DNA of 50,602 nt, taken from NCBI GenBank assembly GCA_902786245.1, contig CADABS010000016.1, positions 1 through 50,602 on the forward strand. Reading direction: 5' to 3'. Below, one piece after another: positions 16,303 to 25,518 of this stretch. Below the pieces are notes generated by a model. It was not told where the DNA came from. It saw nothing but the letters and a program-made list of their open reading frames with translations, and searched no databases. How positions within the stretch are numbered: the stretch's first letter is position 1; each line of letters begins with the position of its first letter. The stretch comes from an uncultured Erysipelotrichaceae bacterium. Lineage in GTDB: Bacteria > Bacillota_I > Bacilli_A > Erysipelotrichales > Erysipelotrichaceae. Position numbers and translations under genes: made by a program.

Positions 16303-18557
16303 ATCAGACAGCAGCGCTGCCTGCACAGTGGCAGGCAAAATGGATCGATCCGGAGGTGCAGAGAGAAAACGGTCAGCGGCAGCCGGCCTCAGTGCTGCGC
16401 CGGCGGTTTTCCCTTGGCAGAGTACAGAATGCAGTTCTGTATATTACCTGCCACGGACTGTATGAAGCCCGTCTCAACGGAAACAGAGTCGGAAACTTTG
16501 TTCTTGCGCCGGGGACAGGCGATTATCATCACCGGCTCTGTGTGCAGTGCTATGATGTCAGTTCTCTTGTGCAGGAAGGAGAAAATGAACTGACGGTACT
16601 GCTGGGAGACGGATGGTACCGGGGCAGTGTCGGCATCGACGGACTGACGGATTACTACGGGGAGGATATCGCTCTGCTCTGTCAGCTGGAAGCGGATGGA
16701 CAGACCGTGCTGTGCAGCGATGCGCAATGGGAAGCTTCCCAGGCCGGTCCGGTCCGTGAAAATGACCTGCAGCAGGGTGAATGCTATGATGCCCGCCGGG
16801 AAGAAATCACCGGCTGGCACGGCGTCCGGACCGCTGACTTCGGCTATGGAAATCTCTGTGCATCGGAAAGCGTTCCGGTGTGTGAACATGAACGGTTTGC
16901 GGGAAAGCTGATCCGTACACCGGATGGCAGCACCGTCATTGATTTCGGTCAGAATCTGGCCGGATATACAGAACTGCGGGTGTATGCTGAGGCCGGACAG
17001 AAGATCGTTCTGCGCCATGGTGAAACACTGGATGAAAACGGCAATTTCACACAGTCGAATTTCGATCCGGGCGAGCGGAACAAAAACGGCGGAATTGCCC
17101 AGAAGATTGAATATATATGCAAAGACGGATGGAATGTATATAAGCCGCATTTTGCGGTCTTCGGTTTCCGCTATGCGAAGGTGGAAACGGATATCGATCT
17201 GAAAGATGCGGAATTCACTTCCATCGCTGTCTATTCCGATATGAAGCAGACGGGATTCTTCGAATGCGGCAATGCGGATGTCAACCGTCTCTTTGCCAAC
17301 AGCGTATGGTCCATGAAATCCAACTTTGCGGATGTTCCGACCGACTGCCCGACAAGGGAGAGAGCCGGATGGACGGGGGATGCCCAGGTATTTGCACATA
17401 CGGCAATGTACCTGATGGACTGCCTGCCGGTCTACCGCAAATGGCTCGGTGAATGCCGCTATGCCCAGAAGGAAGACGGACTTGTTCAGAACATTGCGCC
17501 GGTAAACAACAGCGGTTCCGTGATCTCGAATATGCTGCAGGGATCTGCCGGATGGGGAGATGCCTGTGTCATCGTTCCCTGGATTCTCTATGAAACCTAT
17601 GGCGACAGAAAGATCCTGGAAGAAAACTATGACATGATGTGCAGATGGGTGGACTTTGTCAGCGCACGGGCACAGAAGACAAGACTGGCAAATATAGCCA
17701 ATCCGTTTAAGAAATATCTCGTGGATGAAGGTTTCCATTTCGGGGAATGGTGTCAGCCGGATGTGGACAATACCGAAGCCATGAAGAAGACGATGATGCA
17801 CGGTTCCCCGGAAGTCGCAACCGCGTATTACTTCCGCTCTGCATCGCTTCTTGCAAAGATCGCAGAACTGCTCGGAAATAGAAAGGATGCACGCAAATAC
17901 GGCGATATCGCCGCAAATGCAAAACAGGCATACCGCTATACATGCACCGATCAGGGCAGAATCGATTCAAAGAGGCAGTGCGAATATGTCAGACCCATTG
18001 CCTTCGGCCTTCTCAGCAGAGAAGAAGCACAGAAGGCTGCAGATCAGCTGAATGAAATGGTCAGAGAAAACGGATATCATCTGAATACGGGATTCCTTTC
18101 AACACCGGATCTCTGCCGGGTGCTTTGTGAATACGGCCATGCGGATACGGCATACAGGCTTCTGCTGCAGGACGAATGTCCGGGCTGGCTGTATGCGGTA
18201 AAGAAAGGCGCCACCAGTATCTGGGAAACATGGGACGGTATCCGTGAAGACGGAACGGTCCATGATTCGCTGAATCATTATTCCTATGGTGCCATCAGCG
18301 GCTGGCTGTTCGATACCGTATGCGGTATCCGGCTTTCCGAAGGAAGGCTGACAGTACAGCCGGTGCCTGATCCGTCGCTGGGATATGCAAAGGCACAGTG
18401 GGATTCCCCCTGCGGCACGGTGATCAGTGCCTGGAAGTATGAAGAAGATAAACTCATTCTGGATATGACGGTTCCCTGCGATGCGGATATTGTTCTGCCC
18501 GGCGGAACCAAAGCACATGTATGCGAAGGAGCGTATCATTATGAAATATTACTGTAA
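16299..18557 (+). CDS. Glycoside hydrolase family 78 alpha-L-rhamnosidase
   Basis: A 752-residue protein with N-terminal beta-sandwich domains ('GNRVGNFVLAPGTGDYHHR', 'FGQNLAGYTELRV') and an (alpha/alpha)6 barrel. The motif 'DCPTRERAGWTGD' places D349, E354 and D361 at the same +5/+12 spacing as the catalytic acid and partners of Bacillus RhaB, and E643 in 'SIWETWDG' fits the general base. It removes terminal rhamnose from plant glycosides or pectic side chains. No signal peptide, so it acts in the cytoplasm. Start 16299 overlaps the upstream stop (ATGA); the ORF's earlier ATG is inside that gene. Confidence 0.9.
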   Translation: MNQTAALPAQWQAKWIDPEVQRENGQRQPASVLRRRFSLGRVQNAVLYITCHGLYEARLNGNRVGNFVLAPGTGDYHHRLCVQCYDVSSLVQEGENELTVLLGDGWYRGSVGIDGLTDYYGEDIALLCQLEADGQTVLCSDAQWEASQAGPVRENDLQQGECYDARREEITGWHGVRTADFGYGNLCASESVPVCEHERFAGKLIRTPDGSTVIDFGQNLAGYTELRVYAEAGQKIVLRHGETLDENGNFTQSNFDPGERNKNGGIAQKIEYICKDGWNVYKPHFAVFGFRYAKVETDIDLKDAEFTSIAVYSDMKQTGFFECGNADVNRLFANSVWSMKSNFADVPTDCPTRERAGWTGDAQVFAHTAMYLMDCLPVYRKWLGECRYAQKEDGLVQNIAPVNNSGSVISNMLQGSAGWGDACVIVPWILYETYGDRKILEENYDMMCRWVDFVSARAQKTRLANIANPFKKYLVDEGFHFGEWCQPDVDNTEAMKKTMMHGSPEVATAYYFRSASLLAKIAELLGNRKDARKYGDIAANAKQAYRYTCTDQGRIDSKRQCEYVRPIAFGLLSREEAQKAADQLNEMVRENGYHLNTGFLSTPDLCRVLCEYGHADTAYRLLLQDECPGWLYAVKKGATSIWETWDGIREDGTVHDSLNHYSYGAISGWLFDTVCGIRLSEGRLTVQPVPDPSLGYAKAQWDSPCGTVISAWKYEEDKLILDMTVPCDADIVLPGGTKAHVCEGAYHYEILL

Positions 18558-20358
18558 TCCGGTCAATGTACCGTACCGCTATCAGTTCAATCTTGACCAG
18601 AGACTCCATGGTCAGCTGAAAATCTGCCGGGAGGCGGCAGATCCCAGCATGATTTATTTCGAAGGAAAGTACTATATCTTTGCGTCGATGCAGCTGGGTG
18701 TCTGGGTATCGGATGACCTAGTTCACTGGGAAAGCCATCGGCTTCCCGCAGATCTTCCGCTGTATGACTATGCACCGGATGTCCGCGTCAAAGACGGGTA
18801 TGTCTGGTTCTGTGCTTCCAGCCGGGAGAAAAACTGCGACCGCTACAGAACAAAAGATATCCTTAACGGTCCGTATGAAAAGGTGGAAGGAAGCTTCCCG
18901 TTCTGGGATCCCAATCTCTTCATCGATGATGACGGCCGGGTATATTTCTACTGGGGCTGCTCCAATATGACACCGATCTATGGCGTGGAACTTGATCCGG
19001 AAACGATGAAACCAATCGGGGAAAAGAAGGCGCTGATCGAAGGACATCCCTATGAAATCGGCTATGAGAGGATCGGCGAAGACAATTCGGTATTCCCGCT
19101 CAGCGAAGAAGAAATCGAAATGCGCTATCAGGGATTCCTGAAACGCAATCCTGCCCCGGAAAGCATGTTATCGGATGAAATCAGGATGATGATCCGGGGG
19201 ATGCTGTCGCAGAAACCGTATATCGAAGGTGCCTGGATGGACAAGCATGACGGAAAATACTATCTCCAGTATGCATGTCCGGGAACGCAGTACAACACGT
19301 ACGCAGACGGTGTATATGTCTCGGATTCCCCGATGGGACCGTTTGAACTTGCGGAGAACAATCCGTATTCCTATAAGCCGGGCGGATTCCTTCCCGGTGC
19401 CGGACACGGTTCGACGATGCAGGATGAACAGGGCAATTGGTGGCATACAGCGTCCATGCGCATATCAAAGAACCATGATTTTGAAAGAAGAGTCGGGTTA
19501 TGGCCGGCCGGCTATGATGCGGACGGCGAACTCTTCTGCAACCAGAGATACGGCGACTGGCCGGTGTCTGTATCCGGTCTGAAACAGGATCCGTGGAGAA
19601 ATCCGGAATGGATGCTGCTGAGTGCACACAAGAATGTCACAGCGTCTTCCTTTACGGAGGGACATGAACCTGCAAAGGCAGCGGAAGAAAATGTACAGAC
19701 ATGGTGGCAGGCCCAGAGCACATCCAAAGAGGAATGGCTGTGTCTGGATCTTGGCGGCAGTTTTGATGTCCATGCAGTACAGATCAATTTCGCCGATGAC
19801 GAAATCAAAATGGAATGTCCGGGTGAGATCCGTCCGGGAACCCAGGCGAGATATATCGAAGAAAGAGATCTGATCACCCGCTGGAAACTGGAAGCTTCTG
19901 CGGACGGGGAAAACTGGTTCACTGTATGCGACAGGACACAGGCCGATACAGATCTTTCCCATGATCTGATCATCAGCGAAGAAGGGTATGCCGCAAGATA
20001 TCTGAAGCTTTCCGCAATGGAAGTGCCGTATGGTGAAAGACCGTGTGTTTCCGGACTCAGGGTATTCGGTCTTGGCAGCGGAAACAGACCGGCGGTTCCT
20101 GCATTCAAAGCCGTCAGGACCGCGGAACTGGATATGCATGTCACAATTGAAAAACAGGACGATGCGCTGGGCTATAACATTCTCTTCGGTTCTTCACCGG
20201 AAAAGCTGTATCACAGCTATATGGTATTTGAAGCAGGCGAAAAGAGAATCGGTGCACTGATCAAAGGCAGAGAGTACTTTGTCAGAGTTGACGCATTCAA
20301 TGAAAACGGCATCACAGAGGGAATCTGTGTGCCGCTGAACGGCAGGGAGGATATATGA
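18541..20358 (+). CDS. Glycoside hydrolase family 43 protein with discoidin-like domain
   Basis: A 605-residue protein. Residues about 25-345 form the five-bladed GH43 propeller with the expected catalytic set: D34 in 'AADPSM', D123 in 'FWDPNLF' and E229 in 'YIEGAWM'. Residues about 360-510 resemble an F5/8 type C (CBM32-like) carbohydrate-binding domain, and the last 80 a fibronectin III-like module. Likely beta-xylosidase or alpha-L-arabinofuranosidase activity. No signal peptide despite the binding module. Start at 18541 follows GAAGGAG and overlaps GH78 by 17 bases. Confidence 0.87.
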   Translation: MKYYCNPVNVPYRYQFNLDQRLHGQLKICREAADPSMIYFEGKYYIFASMQLGVWVSDDLVHWESHRLPADLPLYDYAPDVRVKDGYVWFCASSREKNCDRYRTKDILNGPYEKVEGSFPFWDPNLFIDDDGRVYFYWGCSNMTPIYGVELDPETMKPIGEKKALIEGHPYEIGYERIGEDNSVFPLSEEEIEMRYQGFLKRNPAPESMLSDEIRMMIRGMLSQKPYIEGAWMDKHDGKYYLQYACPGTQYNTYADGVYVSDSPMGPFELAENNPYSYKPGGFLPGAGHGSTMQDEQGNWWHTASMRISKNHDFERRVGLWPAGYDADGELFCNQRYGDWPVSVSGLKQDPWRNPEWMLLSAHKNVTASSFTEGHEPAKAAEENVQTWWQAQSTSKEEWLCLDLGGSFDVHAVQINFADDEIKMECPGEIRPGTQARYIEERDLITRWKLEASADGENWFTVCDRTQADTDLSHDLIISEEGYAARYLKLSAMEVPYGERPCVSGLRVFGLGSGNRPAVPAFKAVRTAELDMHVTIEKQDDALGYNILFGSSPEKLYHSYMVFEAGEKRIGALIKGREYFVRVDAFNENGITEGICVPLNGREDI

Positions 20359-21641
20359 GTTTTCCGAAAGAATTTCTGATCGGTGCCGCTACGGCTGCGC
20401 ACCAGGTCGAAGGCAATAACATTCACAGCGATTACTGGGCACAGGAACAGATGCCGCATTCTTCCTTTACGGAACCTTCCGGGATTGCCTGCGACCACTA
20501 TAACCGCTATGCAGAAGATATCCGGATGATGGCAGAGGCAGGGCTGAATGCATACCGCTTCTCCATTGAATGGGCGAGAATCGAACCGGAAGAGGGCAGG
20601 TTTGACGAAAAGGAAACAGAGCATTACCGCGATGTGATCCGTACCTGCCGCAAATACGGTATCGAACCGCTGGTGACGCTGATGCATTTCACCAGTCCGG
20701 TCTGGCTGATTCAGAAGGGCGGCTGGGAAGCGGAAAGCACAATCGGATACTTTGAAAGATACGCTGCCTATATCGCAGAGCAGCTCGGTGATGAACTCCG
20801 GTATATCTGCACGATCAATGAAGCGAATATGGGACTGCAGCTGGCCGCAATCGCAAAGCGTTTCGAACTGATGGCAAAGCAGGCGGCACAGAATGCAAAG
20901 TCGGCAGAAGGCACGGTCCAGGTCGGCATGAATTTCGAAAAGATGATGGAAAACATGAAATATGCCGCCATGGAGAATGCGGAAGTATTCGGTACGCCGC
21001 AGCCGCAGATCTTTGTTTCTTCCCGGTCGGAACAGGGAGATATTCTGGTCATGCGGGCTCATCAGGCCGCAAAGGCAGCTATCAAAAAGATCCATCCGGA
21101 AATCCAGGTCGGCATTACCCTGTCCCTGCATGATCTGCAGACGGCAGAGGAAGGCGGAGAAGGATTCGTGCAGAAGGCATGGGATGAAGAATTCCTGCAT
21201 TATGTACCGTATATTGAGGGAGATGACTTCCTCGGTGTACAGAACTATACAAGAACGCTGTACGGTGCAAATGGCCAGCTTCCCTGTCCTGAAGGTGCCA
21301 AGCTGACCCAGATGGATTATGAATACTATCCGGAAGCGCTGGAACATGTCATCCGGAAAGTACATGAATCGTTCAAAGGCAATCTGATCGTAACGGAAAA
21401 CGGCACAGCCGTAGCGGAGGATGCGGACCGGGTAGAGTTTATCCGCCGGGCGCTGCAGGGGGTACAGAACTGCAGACAGGACGGTATTCCGGTGAACGGA
21501 TACTGCTACTGGAGTTTCATGGATAACTTTGAATGGCAGAAAGGCTATGCCATGACATTCGGACTGGTCGCTGTAGACAGAACGACACTGGAAAGAAAGC
21601 CGAAGGAAAGCCTGTATTTCCTGGGGAAAGCCGCAGAGTAA
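20355..21641 (+). CDS. Glycoside hydrolase family 1 beta-glucosidase (non-phospho type)
   Basis: A 428-residue GH1 enzyme: N-terminal 'FLIGAATAAHQVEGNN', acid/base E156 in 'TINEAN' and nucleophile E348 in 'IVTENG'. The C-terminal 'DNFEWQKGYAMTFGL' contains the Glu-Trp pair that binds O4/O6 of an unphosphorylated glucose, unlike the two other GH1 proteins in this window. A stretch at about 170-240 is rich in Ala/Met and shorter than usual. Coupled to GH43 by ATGA overlap and last gene before a terminator. Confidence 0.88.
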   Translation: MSFPKEFLIGAATAAHQVEGNNIHSDYWAQEQMPHSSFTEPSGIACDHYNRYAEDIRMMAEAGLNAYRFSIEWARIEPEEGRFDEKETEHYRDVIRTCRKYGIEPLVTLMHFTSPVWLIQKGGWEAESTIGYFERYAAYIAEQLGDELRYICTINEANMGLQLAAIAKRFELMAKQAAQNAKSAEGTVQVGMNFEKMMENMKYAAMENAEVFGTPQPQIFVSSRSEQGDILVMRAHQAAKAAIKKIHPEIQVGITLSLHDLQTAEEGGEGFVQKAWDEEFLHYVPYIEGDDFLGVQNYTRTLYGANGQLPCPEGAKLTQMDYEYYPEALEHVIRKVHESFKGNLIVTENGTAVAEDADRVEFIRRALQGVQNCRQDGIPVNGYCYWSFMDNFEWQKGYAMTFGLVAVDRTTLERKPKESLYFLGKAAE

Positions 21642-21652
21642 ATATGTACGGA

Positions 21653-21695
21653 AACAGATCGGAAAAGCAGCTGCTTCGGATGATCTGTTTTTGTT
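21653..21695 (+). terminator. Terminator of the symporter-glycosidase operon
   Basis: Outer stem AACAGATC (21653-21660) / GATCTGTT (21682-21689) encloses an inner self-complementary AAGCAGCTGCTT and is followed by TTTTTGTTTT. It lies 12 bases behind the GH1 stop. Confidence 0.8.
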
Positions 21696-21736
21696 TTCGA
21701 AAACATGCAGCGGAGCGGATATGAAGGTCATTGAGA

Positions 21737-21765
21737 TTGTCAACAGATGCAACTGCAGATATACT
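21737..21765 (+). promoter_or_regulatory. Promoter of the ABC exporter operon
   Basis: TTGTCA (5/6 to consensus, 21737-21742), a 17-base spacer and TATACT (5/6, 21760-21765) precede the exporter start at 21789, with AAAGGAGG in between. Confidence 0.7.
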
Positions 21766-21788
21766 GTATAGGCTGAAAGGAGGCAGTG

Positions 21789-23621
21789 ATGAAGAAAGAA
21801 AAGTATCCCACAAAATCAAGTCTGGTCTTTTATTTCCTGCGGGGTTCCAAGCGGTATTTTGTCCTGGCGGTTTTCTTTGCATGTATGGTTTCGGTGCTGG
21901 ATCTGATCAACCCGAAGATCATTGCCTATACCGTCGACTGTCTGCTCAGTGACGGTGTTTCACCGCTGCCGGAAGCGGTCAATGCATGGATCGAAGGAAT
22001 CGGCGGCGCAGCCTATCTGCGGAGCCATCTGTATCTGATCGCCATTGCGGTCGTCACGGTTGCCCTGGGAAGTGCAGCCTGCCGCTGTCTGTTCAGAATA
22101 TGCAACGCGACCGGTGCCGAGACACTGGTGCAGAGAATGCGCAATACGCTGTTTGATCATATCCTGCATCTGCAGTTTTCCTGGCATTCGGAAAACCGGA
22201 CCGGCGATATCATCCAGAGATGTACATCGGATGTCGAGCAGATCAAGATGTTCCTTTCGGAGCAGCTGACCACATTGTTCAGAGTATCGGTACTGATCAT
22301 TCTGGCAATTGTGTTTATGGCATCGATCCATGTGCAGCTGACACTTGTCTCCGTGGCGTTTATTCCGGTGATCATCGGATACAGTTTCTATTTCCATAAA
22401 AAGATCGGCTCGCAGTTCCGGATCGTCGATGAGGAAGAAGGAAAGCTTTCTTCCATCGCCCAGGAGAATCTGACCGGTGTCCGGGTTGTCCGGGCCTTCG
22501 GCCGGGAAATCTACGAACGGCAGCGTTTTGAAAAACAGAATCACTATTATACGAATATGTGGATCCGGCTGATGCAGTTAATGGCCGCATTCTGGTCATC
22601 CATGGATTTCTTTTCCTATGTGCAGGTCCTGACGATCATGTGCTACGGCAGCTGGCTGTGTGTGAATCACGGTCTTTCCGCCGGCAACTATATCGCCTTT
22701 GTTTCCTACAATGCGATGCTTACCTGGCCGGTGCGTATGCTGGGAAGGGTCATTGCCAATCTTTCCAAGGCAGGCATTTCCATTGACCGTCTGCGCTATA
22801 TCATGAATTCCGAAGAAGAACAGGATAAGCCGGATGCGCTGACACCGGACTTCCATCAGGACATCGTCTTCGATCATGTTTCCTTTTCCTATGACAACGG
22901 AAGTACGGAGATCCTCAATGATGTGTCTCTGATGATTCCGGCGGGTTCGACGGTCGGTATTCTCGGCGCGACGGGATCGGGCAAGTCGACACTGATGTAT
23001 CTGCTGGACAGACTCTATCCGCTGCCGGAAGGAAGCGGAAAGATCACGGTCGGCGGCGTGGATATTGCGGATATGAAGGGAGAATGGGTCCGTCAGAATA
23101 TCGGTATGGTTCTGCAGGAACCGTATCTGTTCTCGCGTTCGCTTTCCGAGAATATCCGGATCGCCAGTCCTTCTTCCGATATGGAAGATGTGCGCAATGC
23201 CGCAAGGATCGCGTCTCTGGATGATTCCATTGAACACTTCAAGGAAGGCTATGAGACATTTGTCGGCGAACGCGGCGTTACGCTTTCGGGCGGACAGAAA
23301 CAGCGTACGGCAATTGCCCAGATGCTCATCCGGAAGCCGCCGGTCATGGTATTTGATGATTCACTTTCTGCTGTCGATGCGGAGACCGACGCAAAGATCC
23401 GCAGCGCACTGAAGGAAAATGCCGGGGATTCCACGGTCATTCTGATTGCCCACCGGATCACGACCCTGCTCAATGCAGATCTGATTGCGGTCATGGACAA
23501 GGGAAGGATCGTGCAGCTCGGCACCCATGAAGAACTGATTGCCCGGGACGGCATCTATAAGCGGATCTATACGCTGCAGATGGAACAGGGACTGGAAACG
23601 GAGGCGGCATATGCAGGATGA
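21789..23621 (+). CDS. ABC exporter half-transporter, degenerate Walker B subunit
   Basis: A 610-residue fusion of six membrane segments and an ATPase. Walker A is GATGSGKST, the signature is canonical LSGGQ, but the residue after Walker B is Asp instead of catalytic Glu ('MVFDDSLSAVD'). That is the pattern of the degenerate-site subunit of heterodimeric exporters such as BmrCD/TM287-288. The ATG at 21789 is preferred over GTG at 21786 because AAAGGAGG ends 5-6 bases before it. The stop overlaps the partner's start by 11 bases. Likely exports drugs, peptides or lipids; substrate unknown. Confidence 0.88.
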   Translation: MKKEKYPTKSSLVFYFLRGSKRYFVLAVFFACMVSVLDLINPKIIAYTVDCLLSDGVSPLPEAVNAWIEGIGGAAYLRSHLYLIAIAVVTVALGSAACRCLFRICNATGAETLVQRMRNTLFDHILHLQFSWHSENRTGDIIQRCTSDVEQIKMFLSEQLTTLFRVSVLIILAIVFMASIHVQLTLVSVAFIPVIIGYSFYFHKKIGSQFRIVDEEEGKLSSIAQENLTGVRVVRAFGREIYERQRFEKQNHYYTNMWIRLMQLMAAFWSSMDFFSYVQVLTIMCYGSWLCVNHGLSAGNYIAFVSYNAMLTWPVRMLGRVIANLSKAGISIDRLRYIMNSEEEQDKPDALTPDFHQDIVFDHVSFSYDNGSTEILNDVSLMIPAGSTVGILGATGSGKSTLMYLLDRLYPLPEGSGKITVGGVDIADMKGEWVRQNIGMVLQEPYLFSRSLSENIRIASPSSDMEDVRNAARIASLDDSIEHFKEGYETFVGERGVTLSGGQKQRTAIAQMLIRKPPVMVFDDSLSAVDAETDAKIRSALKENAGDSTVILIAHRITTLLNADLIAVMDKGRIVQLGTHEELIARDGIYKRIYTLQMEQGLETEAAYAG

Positions 23622-25428
23622 CAATACAAATGTAAAACTGCCGTTCTTCGGTATACCCAAAGTCGTTCCGTTTGCGATGAAGTATAAAAAACGGATCATT
23701 GCCATGGTTCTGATGGGAATCCTGGCAAGTCTGATCGACTCGGTATTCCCGCTGTTCAACCGCTATGCGATCAACCATTTCATCGGTGAGCAGACACTGG
23801 ATACACTGGTACAGTTCATTGTTCTGTATCTGGTGATCCTGACGGTGCAGGTAACGATCAACTATATCAGCGTCTGGTGGGCAGGCATGACGGAAATGGA
23901 CGTCGACAGAGATCTGCGCGATGCGTCTTTCAACCATCTGCAGGAACTGTCCTTTGCCTATTTCAACCAGAACAATGTCGGCTATATCCATGCCAGAGTC
24001 ATGAGCGATACCGGCAAGATCGGTGAGCTGGTTGCCTGGCGGATGATGGATACCGTCTGGAACGGATCGTATGTGCTGTTCGTTCTGGCAGTCATGCTTA
24101 AAATGAATGCCAGACTGGCAATGTATGTTCTGATTCTGGTACCGATCGCATCGGTGCTGATCACCTGGTTCCAGAGACATCTTGTCCCTCTGAACCGGAA
24201 GATCCGCCATATCAATTCCACGATCACCAGTGATTTCAATGAAGGCATCACCGGTGCCCGTTCGATCAAGGCCCTGGTTGTAGAGAATACGATTTCCAAT
24301 GATTTCCGCAGGGATACGCTGGAAATGAAGCAGACTTCGGTCAGAACGGCAAGGTATTCGGCGCTGTTCTCGGCGACGGTCACCATGATGGGTTCCATTG
24401 CGCTTGCCCTTGTCTTGTGGCAGGGCGGCAGGCTGACGCTGGAAACCGTATTGGAAATCGGTACGCTTTCGGTATTCATGAGCTATGCGCTGAATCTGAT
24501 GGAACCGATCCAGATGATGATCGAAACGATCGCGGCATTGATTGCGATCCAGGTCAATATCGAAAGATTCACCCGGCTGATGGCAACGGAATCGGATGTC
24601 GCGGATTCCCCGGAAGTCATTGCGAAATACGGAGATACCTTCCATCCGAAGAAGGAAAACTGGGAAAAACTGGAAGGCGATGTCGAATTCAGAGATGTCT
24701 CCTTCATGTATCCGGACGGCAATGAAATGGTATTGGAACATTTCAATCTGCAGGTGCCGAAGGGAACCAATGTCGCAATTGTCGGAGAAACCGGTGCCGG
24801 CAAGTCAACGCTGGTCAATCTGGTCTGCCGGTTCTTTGAACCGACGGAAGGCCAGGTGCTGATCGACGGCAGAGATGCCAGGGAGCGTTCACAGCTCTGG
24901 CTTCATTCGAATATCGGCTATGTGCTGCAGACACCGCATCTGTTCTCGGGAACGGTACGGGACAATCTGCGCTACGGTAAGCCGGATGCGACGGATGAAG
25001 AAATCATGCGGGCACTGAAACTGGTATCTGCGGAATTCGTCATCGATAAGATGGACAAGGGTCTGGACAGCGAAGTCGGTGAAGGCGGCGATCTGCTTTC
25101 CACCGGTGAGAAACAGCTGCTTTCCTTTGCCCGGGCTATCCTGGCAGATCCGAGGATCCTGGTGCTGGATGAAGCCACTGCCTCGATCGATACACTGACC
25201 GAGAAAGCCATCCAGGATGCGATCCTGACGGTGATCAAAGGAAGAACTTCCTTTGTCATTGCCCACCGTCTTTCAACCATCGTTGATGCGGATGTGATCC
25301 TGGTCGTCAGGGACGGTAAGATCATCGAACGCGGAAAACACCGTGAACTGATGAAGAAAAAAGGCTATTACTACGACCTGTATACAAGGCAGTACGAAGA
25401 AATGGTCGTCAACGCAGTAGCTGCTTAA
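23611..25428 (+). CDS. ABC exporter half-transporter, catalytic subunit
   Basis: The 605-residue partner: six membrane segments, Walker A GETGAGKST, intact Walker B with catalytic Glu ('ILVLDEATASID') but an altered signature 'LLSTGEKQ' in place of LSGGQ. Together with the upstream subunit this yields one complete ATP site (its Walker A/B with the partner's LSGGQ) and one degenerate site. Start 23611 has GGAGG upstream and lies inside the preceding gene. Confidence 0.88.
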   Translation: MQDDNTNVKLPFFGIPKVVPFAMKYKKRIIAMVLMGILASLIDSVFPLFNRYAINHFIGEQTLDTLVQFIVLYLVILTVQVTINYISVWWAGMTEMDVDRDLRDASFNHLQELSFAYFNQNNVGYIHARVMSDTGKIGELVAWRMMDTVWNGSYVLFVLAVMLKMNARLAMYVLILVPIASVLITWFQRHLVPLNRKIRHINSTITSDFNEGITGARSIKALVVENTISNDFRRDTLEMKQTSVRTARYSALFSATVTMMGSIALALVLWQGGRLTLETVLEIGTLSVFMSYALNLMEPIQMMIETIAALIAIQVNIERFTRLMATESDVADSPEVIAKYGDTFHPKKENWEKLEGDVEFRDVSFMYPDGNEMVLEHFNLQVPKGTNVAIVGETGAGKSTLVNLVCRFFEPTEGQVLIDGRDARERSQLWLHSNIGYVLQTPHLFSGTVRDNLRYGKPDATDEEIMRALKLVSAEFVIDKMDKGLDSEVGEGGDLLSTGEKQLLSFARAILADPRILVLDEATASIDTLTEKAIQDAILTVIKGRTSFVIAHRLSTIVDADVILVVRDGKIIERGKHRELMKKKGYYYDLYTRQYEEMVVNAVAA

Positions 25429-25456
25429 CTCTGTGCAGATATGCATGGAGTTTTTT
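25427..25456 (+). terminator. Terminator of the ABC exporter operon
   Basis: An 11-bp stem (AACTCTGTGCA / TGCATGGAGTT with two G-T pairs, GATA loop) is followed by TTTTTTATT. Its first bases overlap the exporter's stop codon. Confidence 0.75.
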
Positions 25457-25458
25457 AT

Positions 25459-25486
25459 TACACATGCTGTGAAAAAGAGATAGTAT
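25459..25486 (+). promoter_or_regulatory. Probable promoter of deacetylase-GH3 unit
   Basis: TACACA (4/6, 25459-25464), 16-base spacer and TAGTAT (5/6, 25481-25486), followed by GAGAGAGG before the start at 25519. Confidence 0.45.
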
Positions 25487-25518
25487 GAAAGCAGATATAA
25501 GAGAGAGGTTTTATCATT

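Noticed and set aside
20217-21752. Minus-strand frame of 511 codons opposite GH1
   Set aside because: Shadow frame, rich in Cys/Phe/Arg, without a ribosome site; the plus strand has the catalytic GH1 motifs.
21721-21771. 16-codon leader peptide before the ABC exporter
   Set aside because: It overlaps the -35 and -10 boxes of the exporter promoter, so it would not be transcribed from it, and has no ribosome site.
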